From assembly GCF_000691225.1 (NCBI RefSeq), contig NZ_JMSZ01000036.1:24721-88720 (forward strand): 64,000 bases of DNA, in the 5' to 3' direction. Positions 18,432 to 27,086 of the stretch are shown piece after piece. Below the pieces are notes generated by a model, which was not told the DNA's origin, ran no database searches, and saw only the letters and a list, made by a program, of their open reading frames with translations. The stretch's first letter is position 1; every line of letters begins with the position of its first letter. This DNA is from Nitrincola lacisaponensis. Its GTDB lineage: Bacteria; Pseudomonadota; Gammaproteobacteria; Pseudomonadales; Balneatricaceae. A program made the translations under genes and the position numbers.

Positions 18432-19496
18432 ATGCCTGATCAACATCTTCATCAGACTTTGCCTTTGGCATTTTCTTCGGCATCAGCGGCAGCCTCTCTG
18501 GGGTGGGCGGCTGAGCGTTGTATTAGTTCGGCTCCCAATCACCTGCAGTGTGAACGTTGTGTAGACAGTTGTCCGGCACAGGCGTTGTTTTTTGTTGAAG
18601 AAAATCAGCACTCTGCAAAAGGCCAACGGCTCGTTGTGAGTGATGCTTGCCATGGTTGTGGGGCCTGCTTGCCGAGTTGTCCGACAGAAGCCTTGCTGAG
18701 TCTTGAATTGCAACGGCTTGAGGATAAGCCGCTAGCCGTGGCGTGTCATCGGGTGGAGACGGGGCGTTTGACTACCGAGTCACTACACTGTTTGCGGGCC
18801 ATCGGAGTGGATCAGCTGCTGAGCTGGATGGCACAGACGCCTGACGTGTCAATCACGTTGTGTGTCGCGCAAGATTGTACAGATTGCCAGGCGGCACCTG
18901 CACAACCATCCAAACCTGATGTGTGGTGGGAGCAGATGCAGGCTCTGGGTGTTTTGCAAGAGGTAACCCCCTGCCGTGCTTATCAGGCTGCCGAGGGTGC
19001 CATCATGAGCCGTCGTCGGTTTATGGGTGTCAGAGGCCCACAATCACCTGTTTATGCCGGAGATGATACGGGTGTGCGTGCGCGGCGCTTGCAAAGATAT
19101 ACCGCTGCATTGCCTGCGACTCCCCTGGCAGCGGGCGGGATGCCATTCCCAAGCATTCAACTGGATCAATCGTGCTGTGATACGAGTGGCGTGTGCAGCA
19201 AAATTTGTCCGACAGATGCGCTGGCTTTAACCGATGAGGGGGTACTCAATTTCAGCCCGCTGGAGTGTATCGGTTGTGGTTTTTGCATCAGCTACTGCCC
19301 GGAGCAGGCGTTGTCTCTGGGTCAAGACGAGTCTTCTGAAACAAGAGTCTTGAGAAAAACAGCAGAGGTGACCTGCTTTGAGTGCAGTCGGCAATTTAGG
19401 ACTTCGCAGGTGAACACAGGTGAACCAGCCGTATGTCCGGCTTGCCAGCGTGACAAAGGCTTATTCAAGGGAAGCTTCAGCCAGCTATTTGGTTGA
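18432..19496 (+). CDS. arxB2: Polyferredoxin-type Fe-S protein ArxB' of the arx operon
   Basis: A cytoplasmic iron-sulfur protein and the first gene of the arx operon. Four 4Fe-4S motifs are visible: CERCVDSCP with an extra Cys30, CHGCGACLPSCP (about 73-84), a variant SCCDTSGVCSKICP, and CIGCGFCISYCP. A C-terminal zinc-ribbon-like stretch follows (CFECSRQF ... CPACQRDKG). It has no Tat or Sec signal. Known arx clusters begin with a second Fe-S gene (arxB' or arxB2) in this position; its role, in maturation or electron transfer, is unsettled. The start is ATG at 18432 with no strong ribosome site. Confidence 0.75.
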   Translation: MPDQHLHQTLPLAFSSASAAASLGWAAERCISSAPNHLQCERCVDSCPAQALFFVEENQHSAKGQRLVVSDACHGCGACLPSCPTEALLSLELQRLEDKPLAVACHRVETGRLTTESLHCLRAIGVDQLLSWMAQTPDVSITLCVAQDCTDCQAAPAQPSKPDVWWEQMQALGVLQEVTPCRAYQAAEGAIMSRRRFMGVRGPQSPVYAGDDTGVRARRLQRYTAALPATPLAAGGMPFPSIQLDQSCCDTSGVCSKICPTDALALTDEGVLNFSPLECIGCGFCISYCPEQALSLGQDESSETRVLRKTAEVTCFECSRQFRTSQVNTGEPAVCPACQRDKGLFKGSFSQLFG

Positions 19497-19625
19497 TATA
19501 AAAATTCGGTTAAACGATGAACGGAACGTCGTATCTGTCCGACATCTTGTCGGTCCACGGAAAGGCTTCATGGATGACCGTTATGGATAACGCACAATAA
19601 TAACAGCCCTAAGTGGAGACACATT

Positions 19626-22106
19626 ATGTCAATGAATCTGTTTCAGACGTTACTGAATCGGCGCCGCTTTCTGCAAGCAAGTGCTGCGGCCGGTGCGGCG
19701 GGCGCCGCTGCGACCGGTCTTACCGGTTTGGCACCCGTCAGCGAAGCGCGAGCGCAAACGGTTCGTGGAGAAACCAAAGTTACCAAAAATATCTGTGCAC
19801 AATGTCCGGCTCGCTGTGGTATCGATGTATACACCACCGATGGCAAGGTACATGGCATTTATGGTGATACAGGCAATCCGATTGCGAATGGCAAACTCTG
19901 CCCTAAAGGGCATTTGGGTTCCTATTTTCTCTATGATCCTGATCGCTTTAAAGGACCTATGCGCCGCACCAACCCCAATAAAGGGCGTCATGAAGATCCG
20001 GGTTTTGTGCCTATTTCATGGGATGAAGCGTTTGACACTATTGCGGCGCGTTTAAATGATCTTCGTGCCAAGGGTGAGTCTCACCGCTTTGCGCATTTCT
20101 ATGGGCGTGGCTGGGGCGCTTCGGATGCTGGTCTCTATGGTGATTTTGGTAAGCTGTACGGAACACCAAACTCAGCCATAGGTCATGCCTCGATGTGTGC
20201 CGAAGGTTCGAAAAAGGCCAAGCATGCAACGGATGGCAATAACTCCTATAACGCTCATGATCTTCGAAAAACCAATTACATGCTGATTATGGGTGCCAGC
20301 TTTTTAGAGGCTTTCCGTCCCTATAATAATATGATGCAGATGTGGGGCGAAATGCGTAGTAAAAGCCCAAGAACACAGGTCACCTGTGTTGATGTACGCA
20401 TGAACCCTACCATGGCCGCTGCCGATCGAGCGCTGTATATTAAACCCGCTACTGACGGCGCATTTGCTTTAGCTTTAGCCCATGTCATTTTAACTGAAGG
20501 TCTGTGGGATAGAGATTTTGTTGGTGACTTTTTCAATTTGAACCAGCGTTTCCAAGCGGGTCAACGCATACGTCCCGGTAGCTTCAATGAGAAGTGGGTA
20601 CATGGACTGACTGAATGGTGGAATGAAGAGGTAAAAGATCGCACTCCCGAGTGGGCTGAGACGATTACGGGTATTCCAGCCAGACATATTCGTCAAACAG
20701 CGATTGAGTTTGGTTCTACACGTCCAGCTATAGCTATTTTTGAACGCGGACCGACAGGGCATACCAACGGTACCTATAACGGTATGGCGATCCATGCGTT
20801 AAACGCCTTGGTGGGTTCTATGTTCACAGAAGGAGGTCTTTTTTATCAAATGGGCACTCCCTATGGAGCGCTGCCTGCCAACGCCGATGACTTCATGGAT
20901 GACTATGCGAAAAATGGCGCATGGAAGTCACAACCTCGTATAGATATGGCCAGAACAGAATTGTGGCCAATGACTGCTCATATGATGCAAGAGGCTGGAC
21001 CTAACCATCTTAAAGGTGATCCCTACAAGATGGACACAGCAATGTTCTTTTACACCAACCCTCTGTGGACGGCACCCGATCCCAAGGTATGGGAAGAGGC
21101 ATTAAAAGATGTGTTTGTCATAGATACATCACCTTTCCCAGGCGAAACCGCTATGTATGCAGATCTTGTGTTGCCGGAATCGACTTATCTGGAACGTCTG
21201 CAGGATTCGCCTACCTATCCCTTTGAAGGTTGGCCAATGTCTGCACTTCGTGTGCCTGCCGTTGATCCGATCTATGACACCAAACACTTTGGTGACATGT
21301 TAATTGAGATAGGTAAACGAATTAATGGGCCGACAGGGGATTACTATCGCATCATCGATAATGTCGAAAATGTACTTCGTCATAGGGCTTCTGGCTTTGC
21401 AGCAAACCCTGGTGATAACGGTGTTACCGATTTTGAAAGCTGGAAGGAAAAAGGGGTTTGGTATCGCAAGCCTTATCACTGGCGCTTTATTCGTGGAGAT
21501 TTTTACGAATGGGATGGTCAGCGCTACGGAATCCTGATGACCGAAGATGATGTCAAAGCTAAGTTACTGAAAACACCTTCTGGGAAGTTTGAATTCAAAT
21601 CAGGTTATCTAGAACAGTACGCTGAATATATTAACAAGGAGTTAGGTATTCCGACAGAGCGGGTAGGTCTTGTTCAGTGGGTCGAGCCTAAGCACTCAGG
21701 CGGAAATCGTGATCTTTATTTCGTAACACCGAAAACACCGATGCATGCAGAGGGTCGTGGTGCGAATATTCCACATGCAGCAGCGATACATCAGCCAGTA
21801 GCGGGTGGTCGAGGTACGGTGTATCTCGAAGTTAACCCTAATACTGCTAGGCAGCGTGGTATCCGCAATGGTGACCGCGTTCGTGTAACTTCTGATTTAG
21901 GAAGTATTGAAGCGGAATGCCGCTTTGTGGCATCACACCGTCCTGACACCATTGTTCTTCCGTTTGAGTTTGGGCATTGGGCTCAGGGTCGTTGGGCTAA
22001 GGATCGAGGTCCTGGTCATTCGGGTGAAATTACAGCGAATGTATCTGATCCTGTTTCCGGTCTTGCCAGTTATTACACCGGCAAAGTGACCTTAGAAAAA
22101 GCCTAA
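19626..22106 (+). CDS. arxA: Arsenite oxidase catalytic subunit ArxA (molybdopterin enzyme)
   Basis: The catalytic subunit of the anaerobic-type arsenite oxidase, a DMSO-reductase family enzyme related to ArrA that oxidises arsenite to arsenate in the periplasm. A Tat signal (RRRFLQ, residues 12-17) is present. A 4Fe-4S site uses Cys57, Cys60, Cys64 and Cys92. Cys191 (HASMCAEG) is the probable Mo ligand. The substrate-site motif YGRGWG (159-164) matches ArxA; respiratory arsenate reductases have RGRY. The 826 residues suit the family. By eye the DNA is more AT-rich than flanking genes, which may mean transfer. The arxB', B, C, D order supports the call. Confidence 0.9.
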   Translation: MSMNLFQTLLNRRRFLQASAAAGAAGAAATGLTGLAPVSEARAQTVRGETKVTKNICAQCPARCGIDVYTTDGKVHGIYGDTGNPIANGKLCPKGHLGSYFLYDPDRFKGPMRRTNPNKGRHEDPGFVPISWDEAFDTIAARLNDLRAKGESHRFAHFYGRGWGASDAGLYGDFGKLYGTPNSAIGHASMCAEGSKKAKHATDGNNSYNAHDLRKTNYMLIMGASFLEAFRPYNNMMQMWGEMRSKSPRTQVTCVDVRMNPTMAAADRALYIKPATDGAFALALAHVILTEGLWDRDFVGDFFNLNQRFQAGQRIRPGSFNEKWVHGLTEWWNEEVKDRTPEWAETITGIPARHIRQTAIEFGSTRPAIAIFERGPTGHTNGTYNGMAIHALNALVGSMFTEGGLFYQMGTPYGALPANADDFMDDYAKNGAWKSQPRIDMARTELWPMTAHMMQEAGPNHLKGDPYKMDTAMFFYTNPLWTAPDPKVWEEALKDVFVIDTSPFPGETAMYADLVLPESTYLERLQDSPTYPFEGWPMSALRVPAVDPIYDTKHFGDMLIEIGKRINGPTGDYYRIIDNVENVLRHRASGFAANPGDNGVTDFESWKEKGVWYRKPYHWRFIRGDFYEWDGQRYGILMTEDDVKAKLLKTPSGKFEFKSGYLEQYAEYINKELGIPTERVGLVQWVEPKHSGGNRDLYFVTPKTPMHAEGRGANIPHAAAIHQPVAGGRGTVYLEVNPNTARQRGIRNGDRVRVTSDLGSIEAECRFVASHRPDTIVLPFEFGHWAQGRWAKDRGPGHSGEITANVSDPVSGLASYYTGKVTLEKA

Positions 22107-22133
22107 TCACGCAGCGTATCGAGGAGTTATATC

Positions 22134-22895
22134 ATGGCAAAATGGGGAATGGTCATAGACCTGGACAAGTGTACTGGCTGCCAAGCCTGTACCACAGCCT
22201 GTGCGATGGAGAACAATACGCTGCCCGGTGAGAGCTGGCAGGATGTATTGTTCTATCACGAAGGGGAGTACCCCTCAGGGCAGATGAAATGGTTACCGCG
22301 TCCATGTATGCAGTGCGAAAAACCATCTTGTGTGTATGTATGTCCAACACGTGCAACCTATAAAGATGAAAGTGCCGGTGGTATCGTCTTTGTAGACTGG
22401 AACAAGTGTATCGGTTGCAAATACTGCATGATTGCCTGTCCTTATGGCGTGCGTTTCTATTCAGATGAAAAGCCTTTAATTGAACCGGATATGCGTGATA
22501 TTTATCCGGGGCAAAACAAACAGTTATGGAGTCCTCCATACCAGAATCCAAAAGAAGACTGGAGTCGCGGTATCGGTATTCAGCCACCGGGCGTGGTGTC
22601 CAAGTGCACTTTCTGTTATCACAAAGTGAGTCAGGCACCTGAAGGCACAGTGGATTTTGATGAGGATAATCCGGCGGTTAAGGAATATGTACCCGCCTGC
22701 GTACGCACCTGTGCGCCCAAAGCACGTTACTTTGGCGATCTGGATGTACCTGAGAGTCAGGTCAATCAGTTGATCGGTGACAAACACGGTGTACGGCTTA
22801 AAGACCATACGGGCAATAAGCCGCAAGTCTACTATCTGGGTGCAGGTGCGGCTGTGCCAGCCTTTACGCCAGCAGACAAGGGGGATAAATCATGA
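22134..22895 (+). CDS. arxB: Arx Fe-S electron-transfer subunit ArxB
   Basis: The beta subunit that passes electrons from ArxA to the membrane subunit. The 253 residues carry four ferredoxin-type clusters: CTGCQACTTAC, CMQCEKPSCVYVCP, CIGCKYCMIACP, and a last one from CTFCYHKV and CVRTCAPKAR. It is of the DmsB/PsrB/ArrB type. No signal peptide is present, so export would be by piggy-back on the Tat signal of ArxA. It is 27 bases after arxA, and its TGA overlaps the ATG of arxC. Confidence 0.9.
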   Translation: MAKWGMVIDLDKCTGCQACTTACAMENNTLPGESWQDVLFYHEGEYPSGQMKWLPRPCMQCEKPSCVYVCPTRATYKDESAGGIVFVDWNKCIGCKYCMIACPYGVRFYSDEKPLIEPDMRDIYPGQNKQLWSPPYQNPKEDWSRGIGIQPPGVVSKCTFCYHKVSQAPEGTVDFDEDNPAVKEYVPACVRTCAPKARYFGDLDVPESQVNQLIGDKHGVRLKDHTGNKPQVYYLGAGAAVPAFTPADKGDKS

Positions 22896-24082
22896 ATGAC
22901 AATAATATCCTAAAAGGCGGTGCAGGTACCGCACTGCTGATTCTGTCAGCACTGATTTTCCTCGGCAGCCTGGTCGTCGCACTGGGTAATCTGGGTTCTC
23001 AGGGGCATGCTTCGTTCAATACCAGTTCGGCCCTGCCCTGGGGACAACCCATTGCAACCTATCTGTATTTTGCTTTGGCATCCTCCGGGCTTGGGCTGTT
23101 GGCCTCTTTGCCGCTGGTATTTGGCTTTAAGCAGTACTATCCGGTTGCCAAGCGCTGTGTCTTCCTGGCCTTCATTATCCTGATTTCGGGTATGACTGTG
23201 CTGGCTTTGGAGCTGGGCAATGTATTCCGTATGCTTTGGGCGATCCCGCTCAATCTGCAGATACAGTCGGCGATGTTCTGGATGGGCGTATTCTATGCTC
23301 TGGACTTGCTGTTCCTGCTGTGGAAGTTCGGCAAGCTGGATGCCGGTGAATGGGATAGTAAAACCAGCAAGCAGGTGGGCATTGCGTCCTTTATTGGCGT
23401 GTTGCTGGCCAGTGGTAACTTGGCGCTGATCTTCGGCATGATGAGTATGCGCCCCTTCTGGTTTGATGGATTGCTGCCTATCTATTTCTACTTCACCGGG
23501 GTGACCAGTGGTATGGCCGCTTTGGTCTTCTTCGTCTATCTGGCACATGGTTTCAACCGTGACAAGATGCATCCTGCCATGCAGTCGCTGATGACCGGTG
23601 CTTTACCGAAGATGTTTGCTGCGTTGATCGGCGGTACTTTACTGTTTATCGCTGCACGTGCGATTACCGGTCTTTACAGCAATAATCCGGAGATCAATAT
23701 CGTCTGGACCGACTACCTGTTTGCATCGGGCCTCTATCATCTGTCACTCTGGGTAGGCTTGTTGTTGCCCTTTGTGCTGATGCTCAATGGCAAGCTGCGT
23801 AATCAGGTTAACGTGCAACTGCTGGTTTCAGTGCTGGTGTTTCTCGGTCTGTTTGCAGAGCGCTTCTACTTTGTAGTGGGTGGGCAAGTGGTACCGCTGT
23901 TCAAAGGCACCTGGTATCCGGACCTGATCGCTTACACGCCTTCTGTCACTGAGTGGGCATTAACCATTATGGGGTGGTCACTGGCCTTCCTGCTGTGTGT
24001 ACTGGGGGAAAAATTCTTAAATCTATCTGCAATGCCGGATGCGATTGCCAAGCAGGGCAAAGTGCATCCCGCTATTGCGTAA
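22892..24082 (+). CDS. arxC: Arx membrane anchor ArxC (NrfD/PsrC family)
   Basis: An integral membrane protein of the NrfD/PsrC family with about ten helices and 396 residues. It anchors ArxAB and exchanges electrons with the quinone pool. It starts in an ATGA overlap with arxB. Hydrophobic helices begin at about residue 13 (LLILSALIFLGSLVVALG) and repeat to the C-terminus. No heme-binding motif is evident, as expected for this family. Confidence 0.9.
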   Translation: MNDNNILKGGAGTALLILSALIFLGSLVVALGNLGSQGHASFNTSSALPWGQPIATYLYFALASSGLGLLASLPLVFGFKQYYPVAKRCVFLAFIILISGMTVLALELGNVFRMLWAIPLNLQIQSAMFWMGVFYALDLLFLLWKFGKLDAGEWDSKTSKQVGIASFIGVLLASGNLALIFGMMSMRPFWFDGLLPIYFYFTGVTSGMAALVFFVYLAHGFNRDKMHPAMQSLMTGALPKMFAALIGGTLLFIAARAITGLYSNNPEINIVWTDYLFASGLYHLSLWVGLLLPFVLMLNGKLRNQVNVQLLVSVLVFLGLFAERFYFVVGGQVVPLFKGTWYPDLIAYTPSVTEWALTIMGWSLAFLLCVLGEKFLNLSAMPDAIAKQGKVHPAIA

Positions 24083-24149
24083 ACCCCGTCATTAAGACAG
24101 GTACAACACTCGTTGTATCTGTCTTTGTGTCTCGACAAGGTTCGAATTT

Positions 24150-25064
24150 ATGGCCAATCAGCCCCAACATTTTTGTGTCAATCTGTTAGCTCGTGCAGAG
24201 CTGTACCTGTGCTTGGCGAAGGTGTTCAGCGTCACCGATCTCCCTCAGACCACGGTCTCACTGAAAAGCGATCTATTACCGGATTTGCAGTCACTTGCCA
24301 CCGAATTACCCGCGCTTTCTGCGGATTGGTTGAAGCAGTTTGAACAGGCCTTAAGTGCGGTTGATCAGAGTGAGTTGCTGATGGCTGACTATGGCCGTTT
24401 GTTTTTGATGCCGCCTGCCCCGGCTCCTTTAAATCTGGGCTTTTATCTGGATGCCGGTGTCATGGGGCGTTGCTGCGAAGCTCTGGAGTCCTACTATCAT
24501 CAGTATGCCCTGGAAAAAAGTCCCGAGTTTCATGATTTGCCTGATCATCTATCACTCACTCTGCAGTGGTTTGCCTGGATATTTGCAGGATTACTTGAAA
24601 CACCAGATAACAGTCGAGTGGTCTTAAAAGATGCCGCAGAAGTAATTTCCAATTTTGCGTTGCCTGCTGTACAGCAGCTCAGTGATAAAGCAGATGCGTT
24701 TGCGCAGGGGCACCCGGTCCATGCGACCTGGTTACTGCTGTTACATCTTGTCAAACAACAATTACAGGATGATCTTCGGCAGTTAGCGGATTATCTTCCA
24801 GCGCAAACCGCATCCTTCGATAGAACACACAACCATGCGTCTGAATGTCTGTCAGATCAATTGGTACCGACAATGCAGCTCACGTGCAGTCTTTGTCAAC
24901 GTGAGTTTATCGCTGATGAAGTGCTAGGGGGTATGGTGTCAAGGCTAGAGGAAGCCGGAGTGGATGCGAATCACATTAAAGTATGCTCCGTGTGCAAGGA
25001 TGGAGCCACCGAACACTCCCGGATGACGCCACCCGGTGCTAAACGATTTAAGCAGCGGGCATGA
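24150..25064 (+). CDS. arxD: TorD-family chaperone ArxD with a C-terminal four-cysteine extension
   Basis: A cytoplasmic chaperone expected to bind the ArxA Tat signal and assist cofactor insertion. The TorD-like helical region covers about residues 1-215 (MADYGRLFLMPPAPAPLNLG; DLPDHLSLTLQWFAW). The remaining part adds two CxxC pairs, Cys246/Cys249 (CSLC) and Cys279/Cys282 (CSVC), probably one zinc site. At 304 residues it is longer than most TorD proteins, so the extension deserves attention. Its stop overlaps the start of a 31-residue reading frame by four bases. Confidence 0.85.
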   Translation: MANQPQHFCVNLLARAELYLCLAKVFSVTDLPQTTVSLKSDLLPDLQSLATELPALSADWLKQFEQALSAVDQSELLMADYGRLFLMPPAPAPLNLGFYLDAGVMGRCCEALESYYHQYALEKSPEFHDLPDHLSLTLQWFAWIFAGLLETPDNSRVVLKDAAEVISNFALPAVQQLSDKADAFAQGHPVHATWLLLLHLVKQQLQDDLRQLADYLPAQTASFDRTHNHASECLSDQLVPTMQLTCSLCQREFIADEVLGGMVSRLEEAGVDANHIKVCSVCKDGATEHSRMTPPGAKRFKQRA

Positions 25065-25156
25065 GCGTCAGGCGTTTCATGCTGGTGTGGATGCTTTTTA
25101 TGGCCCAGCCTGCGATGGCGGGTAATACTCATGTCAGAAGATTGAACAGGAAATAA
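25061..25156 (+). CDS. Candidate 31-residue secreted peptide coupled to arxD
   Basis: This short frame starts in an ATGA overlap with the arxD stop and ends one base before the ATG of the FKBP gene, so it fills that gap exactly. The peptide has a signal-like form: a basic N-terminus (SVRR), a hydrophobic core (FMLVWMLFM) and a cleavage-like AMA, leaving about 11 basic residues (GNTHVRRLNRK). It may be a real small protein, a leader that couples translation, or the remnant of a longer periplasmic gene. I recognise no family. Confidence 0.4.
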   Translation: MSVRRFMLVWMLFMAQPAMAGNTHVRRLNRK

Positions 25157-25157
25157 C

Positions 25158-25652
25158 ATGATGTTACGTGTCAGACCCTATATGCAAGTGACCGCAGAAT
25201 ATCGTTTGATGGATGAGCAAGGTAGCCTGTTGGATCAGTCACCTGACAGTGAGCCCTTGAGCTATCTGCATGGCACTGGCCAGTTGTTGCCGGGACTCGA
25301 AGCGGCCATGGAAGGCTGTCAGATCAGTGACCGGGTGACAGTCACCTTGACACCGGAGCAGGCCTTTGGCGAACATCGACCCGAGCTGGTTTTTGAGGCT
25401 GTACGTGATAATCTGCCTCAAGGAGTTGAATTAGTGCCGGGTATGACTTTAACGCCGGGCGGGCAACAGGGGCGGTTCTCTTTAAGAGTGGTGTCACTGA
25501 CAGAAAAAGGTGCGATGCTGGATGGTAATCACCCCTATGCGGGTAAAACGCTGACCTGGCAACTGGAGATTACCCATCTTGAAGACCGCAAGCCTCCTGT
25601 TGATGCCGGCATTGATCATACGCCCATCAAGTGGGTTGATATGAATGATTAA
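25158..25652 (+). CDS. FKBP-type peptidyl-prolyl isomerase, SlyD-like
   Basis: A cytoplasmic prolyl isomerase/chaperone of 164 residues. The FKBP half (SYLHGTGQLLPGLEAAMEG) and the inserted IF domain, followed by the HPYAGKTL motif, are typical of SlyD. The His/Cys-rich metal tail of E. coli SlyD is absent. It lies one base after the small peptide and overlaps modA by eight bases, so it is in the arx-mod transcription unit. It could help fold or metallate the molybdoenzyme. An internal ATG (MQVTAEY) is a possible alternative start. Confidence 0.85.
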   Translation: MMLRVRPYMQVTAEYRLMDEQGSLLDQSPDSEPLSYLHGTGQLLPGLEAAMEGCQISDRVTVTLTPEQAFGEHRPELVFEAVRDNLPQGVELVPGMTLTPGGQQGRFSLRVVSLTEKGAMLDGNHPYAGKTLTWQLEITHLEDRKPPVDAGIDHTPIKWVDMND

Positions 25653-26415
25653 GCTTAGATTTTGGCTGGGTTTAGCCGGGTTGCTGCTGTGTCTGCTCAC
25701 CAGTGCCCAGGCGTTGGCTTCAGCACGTGTAGCGGCGGCGGCTGATCTGCAGCTGGCGCTTCGGGAGATTGCAGTGCAGTTTCAACAGGCTTATCCGCAG
25801 CACTCAATCAGTTTAACCTTCGGTTCTTCCGGTGTTTTTACCAGCCAGTTGTTGCAGGGTGCGCCTTTTGAGCTGTTTTTTTCTGCCGATGCCGTCTATA
25901 TCGACCGGCTTGAATCAGAGGGCCTGGTTCAGGGGCAGTCCTATGATTACGCACTGGGCCGTATAGCCTTCTATAGCCGTCAGACACTTGAAGCTGATAC
26001 GGCGGATGTGGCCTTTCTACACTGGTTAGATATACGTTCGGATGCGTCCAGGCTGTCGATTGCGAACCCTCGACATGCCCCTTATGGCGTGGCCGCGATG
26101 GGCTGGTTGTCCGGGCTGGGTAAAGCCGAGCAGGTTAGCCGCTATCGTGTGCTGGGTGAAAATGCCGCACAAGCGGTACAATTTGTGCTCTCAGGTGCGG
26201 CCGAAGCGGGCATCGTGGCCTGGCCGTTGCTCAAGGACCGCGAAGACCTGCCAGGGCAGGCCTGGTTGATTCCCGAGTCAGATCATCCACCGTTGAAGCA
26301 ACGGGTCGCGTTGATGAATAATGCCAGTAAGGCCGCTGAGGCCTTGTTTGATTATATTCAGCAGCCAGAAGCAAAACAGATCCTGGTTCGTTACGGTTTT
26401 GGACTCCCTGATTAA
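25645..26415 (+). CDS. modA: Molybdate-binding periplasmic protein ModA
   Basis: Binds molybdate in the periplasm for the ModBC importer. A signal peptide runs to about residue 25 (LLLCLLTSAQALA). The mature start, SARVAAAADLQLALREIA, and SLTFGSSGVFTSQLLQGAPFE are characteristic. The 256 residues are normal. It overlaps the FKBP gene by eight bases and touches modB (stop and start share a base). Placement directly after arxD fits supply of Mo for ArxA. Confidence 0.92.
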   Translation: MIKLRFWLGLAGLLLCLLTSAQALASARVAAAADLQLALREIAVQFQQAYPQHSISLTFGSSGVFTSQLLQGAPFELFFSADAVYIDRLESEGLVQGQSYDYALGRIAFYSRQTLEADTADVAFLHWLDIRSDASRLSIANPRHAPYGVAAMGWLSGLGKAEQVSRYRVLGENAAQAVQFVLSGAAEAGIVAWPLLKDREDLPGQAWLIPESDHPPLKQRVALMNNASKAAEALFDYIQQPEAKQILVRYGFGLPD

Positions 26416-27086
26416 TGGATTGGCAGGCATTACAGATCTCACTAAAACTGGCCTTTTGGACCAGTGTACTGTTATTCCCGCTCGGTATTTTTGTTGGCCG
26501 TGCGCTGGCGGTGCGTCAGCTACCCTTTCGCCCCTTGATTCAAAGTCTGATTTTTCTACCTCTGGTATTACCGCCCACCGTGCTGGGCTACTATTTTTTG
26601 GTCGCCATTGCACCAGATGCCGCGTTGGGTGCCGGTTGGCAATGGCTGACAGGACGCCAGTTGGCCTTTACCTTTGAAGGCCTGTTGCTGGTATCTTTGG
26701 TGGCCAATTTACCCTTCGCCATTCAACCGGTGCAGAACAGCTTTGCGGCTATCGACCCTGATGTGCGGGATGCGGCACGGGTGTGTGGCTTGAATTTTTG
26801 GCAGGCATTATGGCGGGTTGAGCTTCCCCTGGCCTGGCCAGGTCTGCTGAGTGCGTTTTTACTGACCTTTACCCATACCCTGGGTGAGTTTGGTGTGGTG
26901 CTGATGGTGGGCGGTAATCTGGAAGGGGAGACCCGCACCCTGTCGATTGCTATTTATGATGAGGTGCAGGCGCTGAATATGACCGCTGCCGGTCAGATGT
27001 CTCTGCTCCTGCTCACACTGGCGTTTGTCAGCTTGTTGCTGGTGCAGTGGAAAACACAGCGCTATTCAGACAAGGGGCATTTATGA
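26415..27086 (+). CDS. modB: Molybdate ABC transporter permease ModB
   Basis: An inner-membrane channel with five or six helices and 223 residues. The permease loop is DAARVCGLNFWQALWRVELPLAWPG, which is the EAA motif. The following FTHTLGEFGVVLMVGGN segment is typical of ModB. The gene starts on the last base of the modA stop and overlaps modC in an ATGA arrangement. Confidence 0.93.
   Translation: MDWQALQISLKLAFWTSVLLFPLGIFVGRALAVRQLPFRPLIQSLIFLPLVLPPTVLGYYFLVAIAPDAALGAGWQWLTGRQLAFTFEGLLLVSLVANLPFAIQPVQNSFAAIDPDVRDAARVCGLNFWQALWRVELPLAWPGLLSAFLLTFTHTLGEFGVVLMVGGNLEGETRTLSIAIYDEVQALNMTAAGQMSLLLLTLAFVSLLLVQWKTQRYSDKGHL

Noticed and set aside
19626..22106. ArxA as a respiratory arsenate reductase (ArrA) or polysulfide/thiosulfate reductase
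   Set aside because: The substrate-site motif is YGRGWG, typical of ArxA, rather than RGRY; the five-gene order with a leading Fe-S gene also matches arx.
25560..25660. Molybdenum-cofactor riboswitch or ModE box before modA
   Set aside because: modA overlaps the FKBP gene by eight bases, so there is no leader to hold one.
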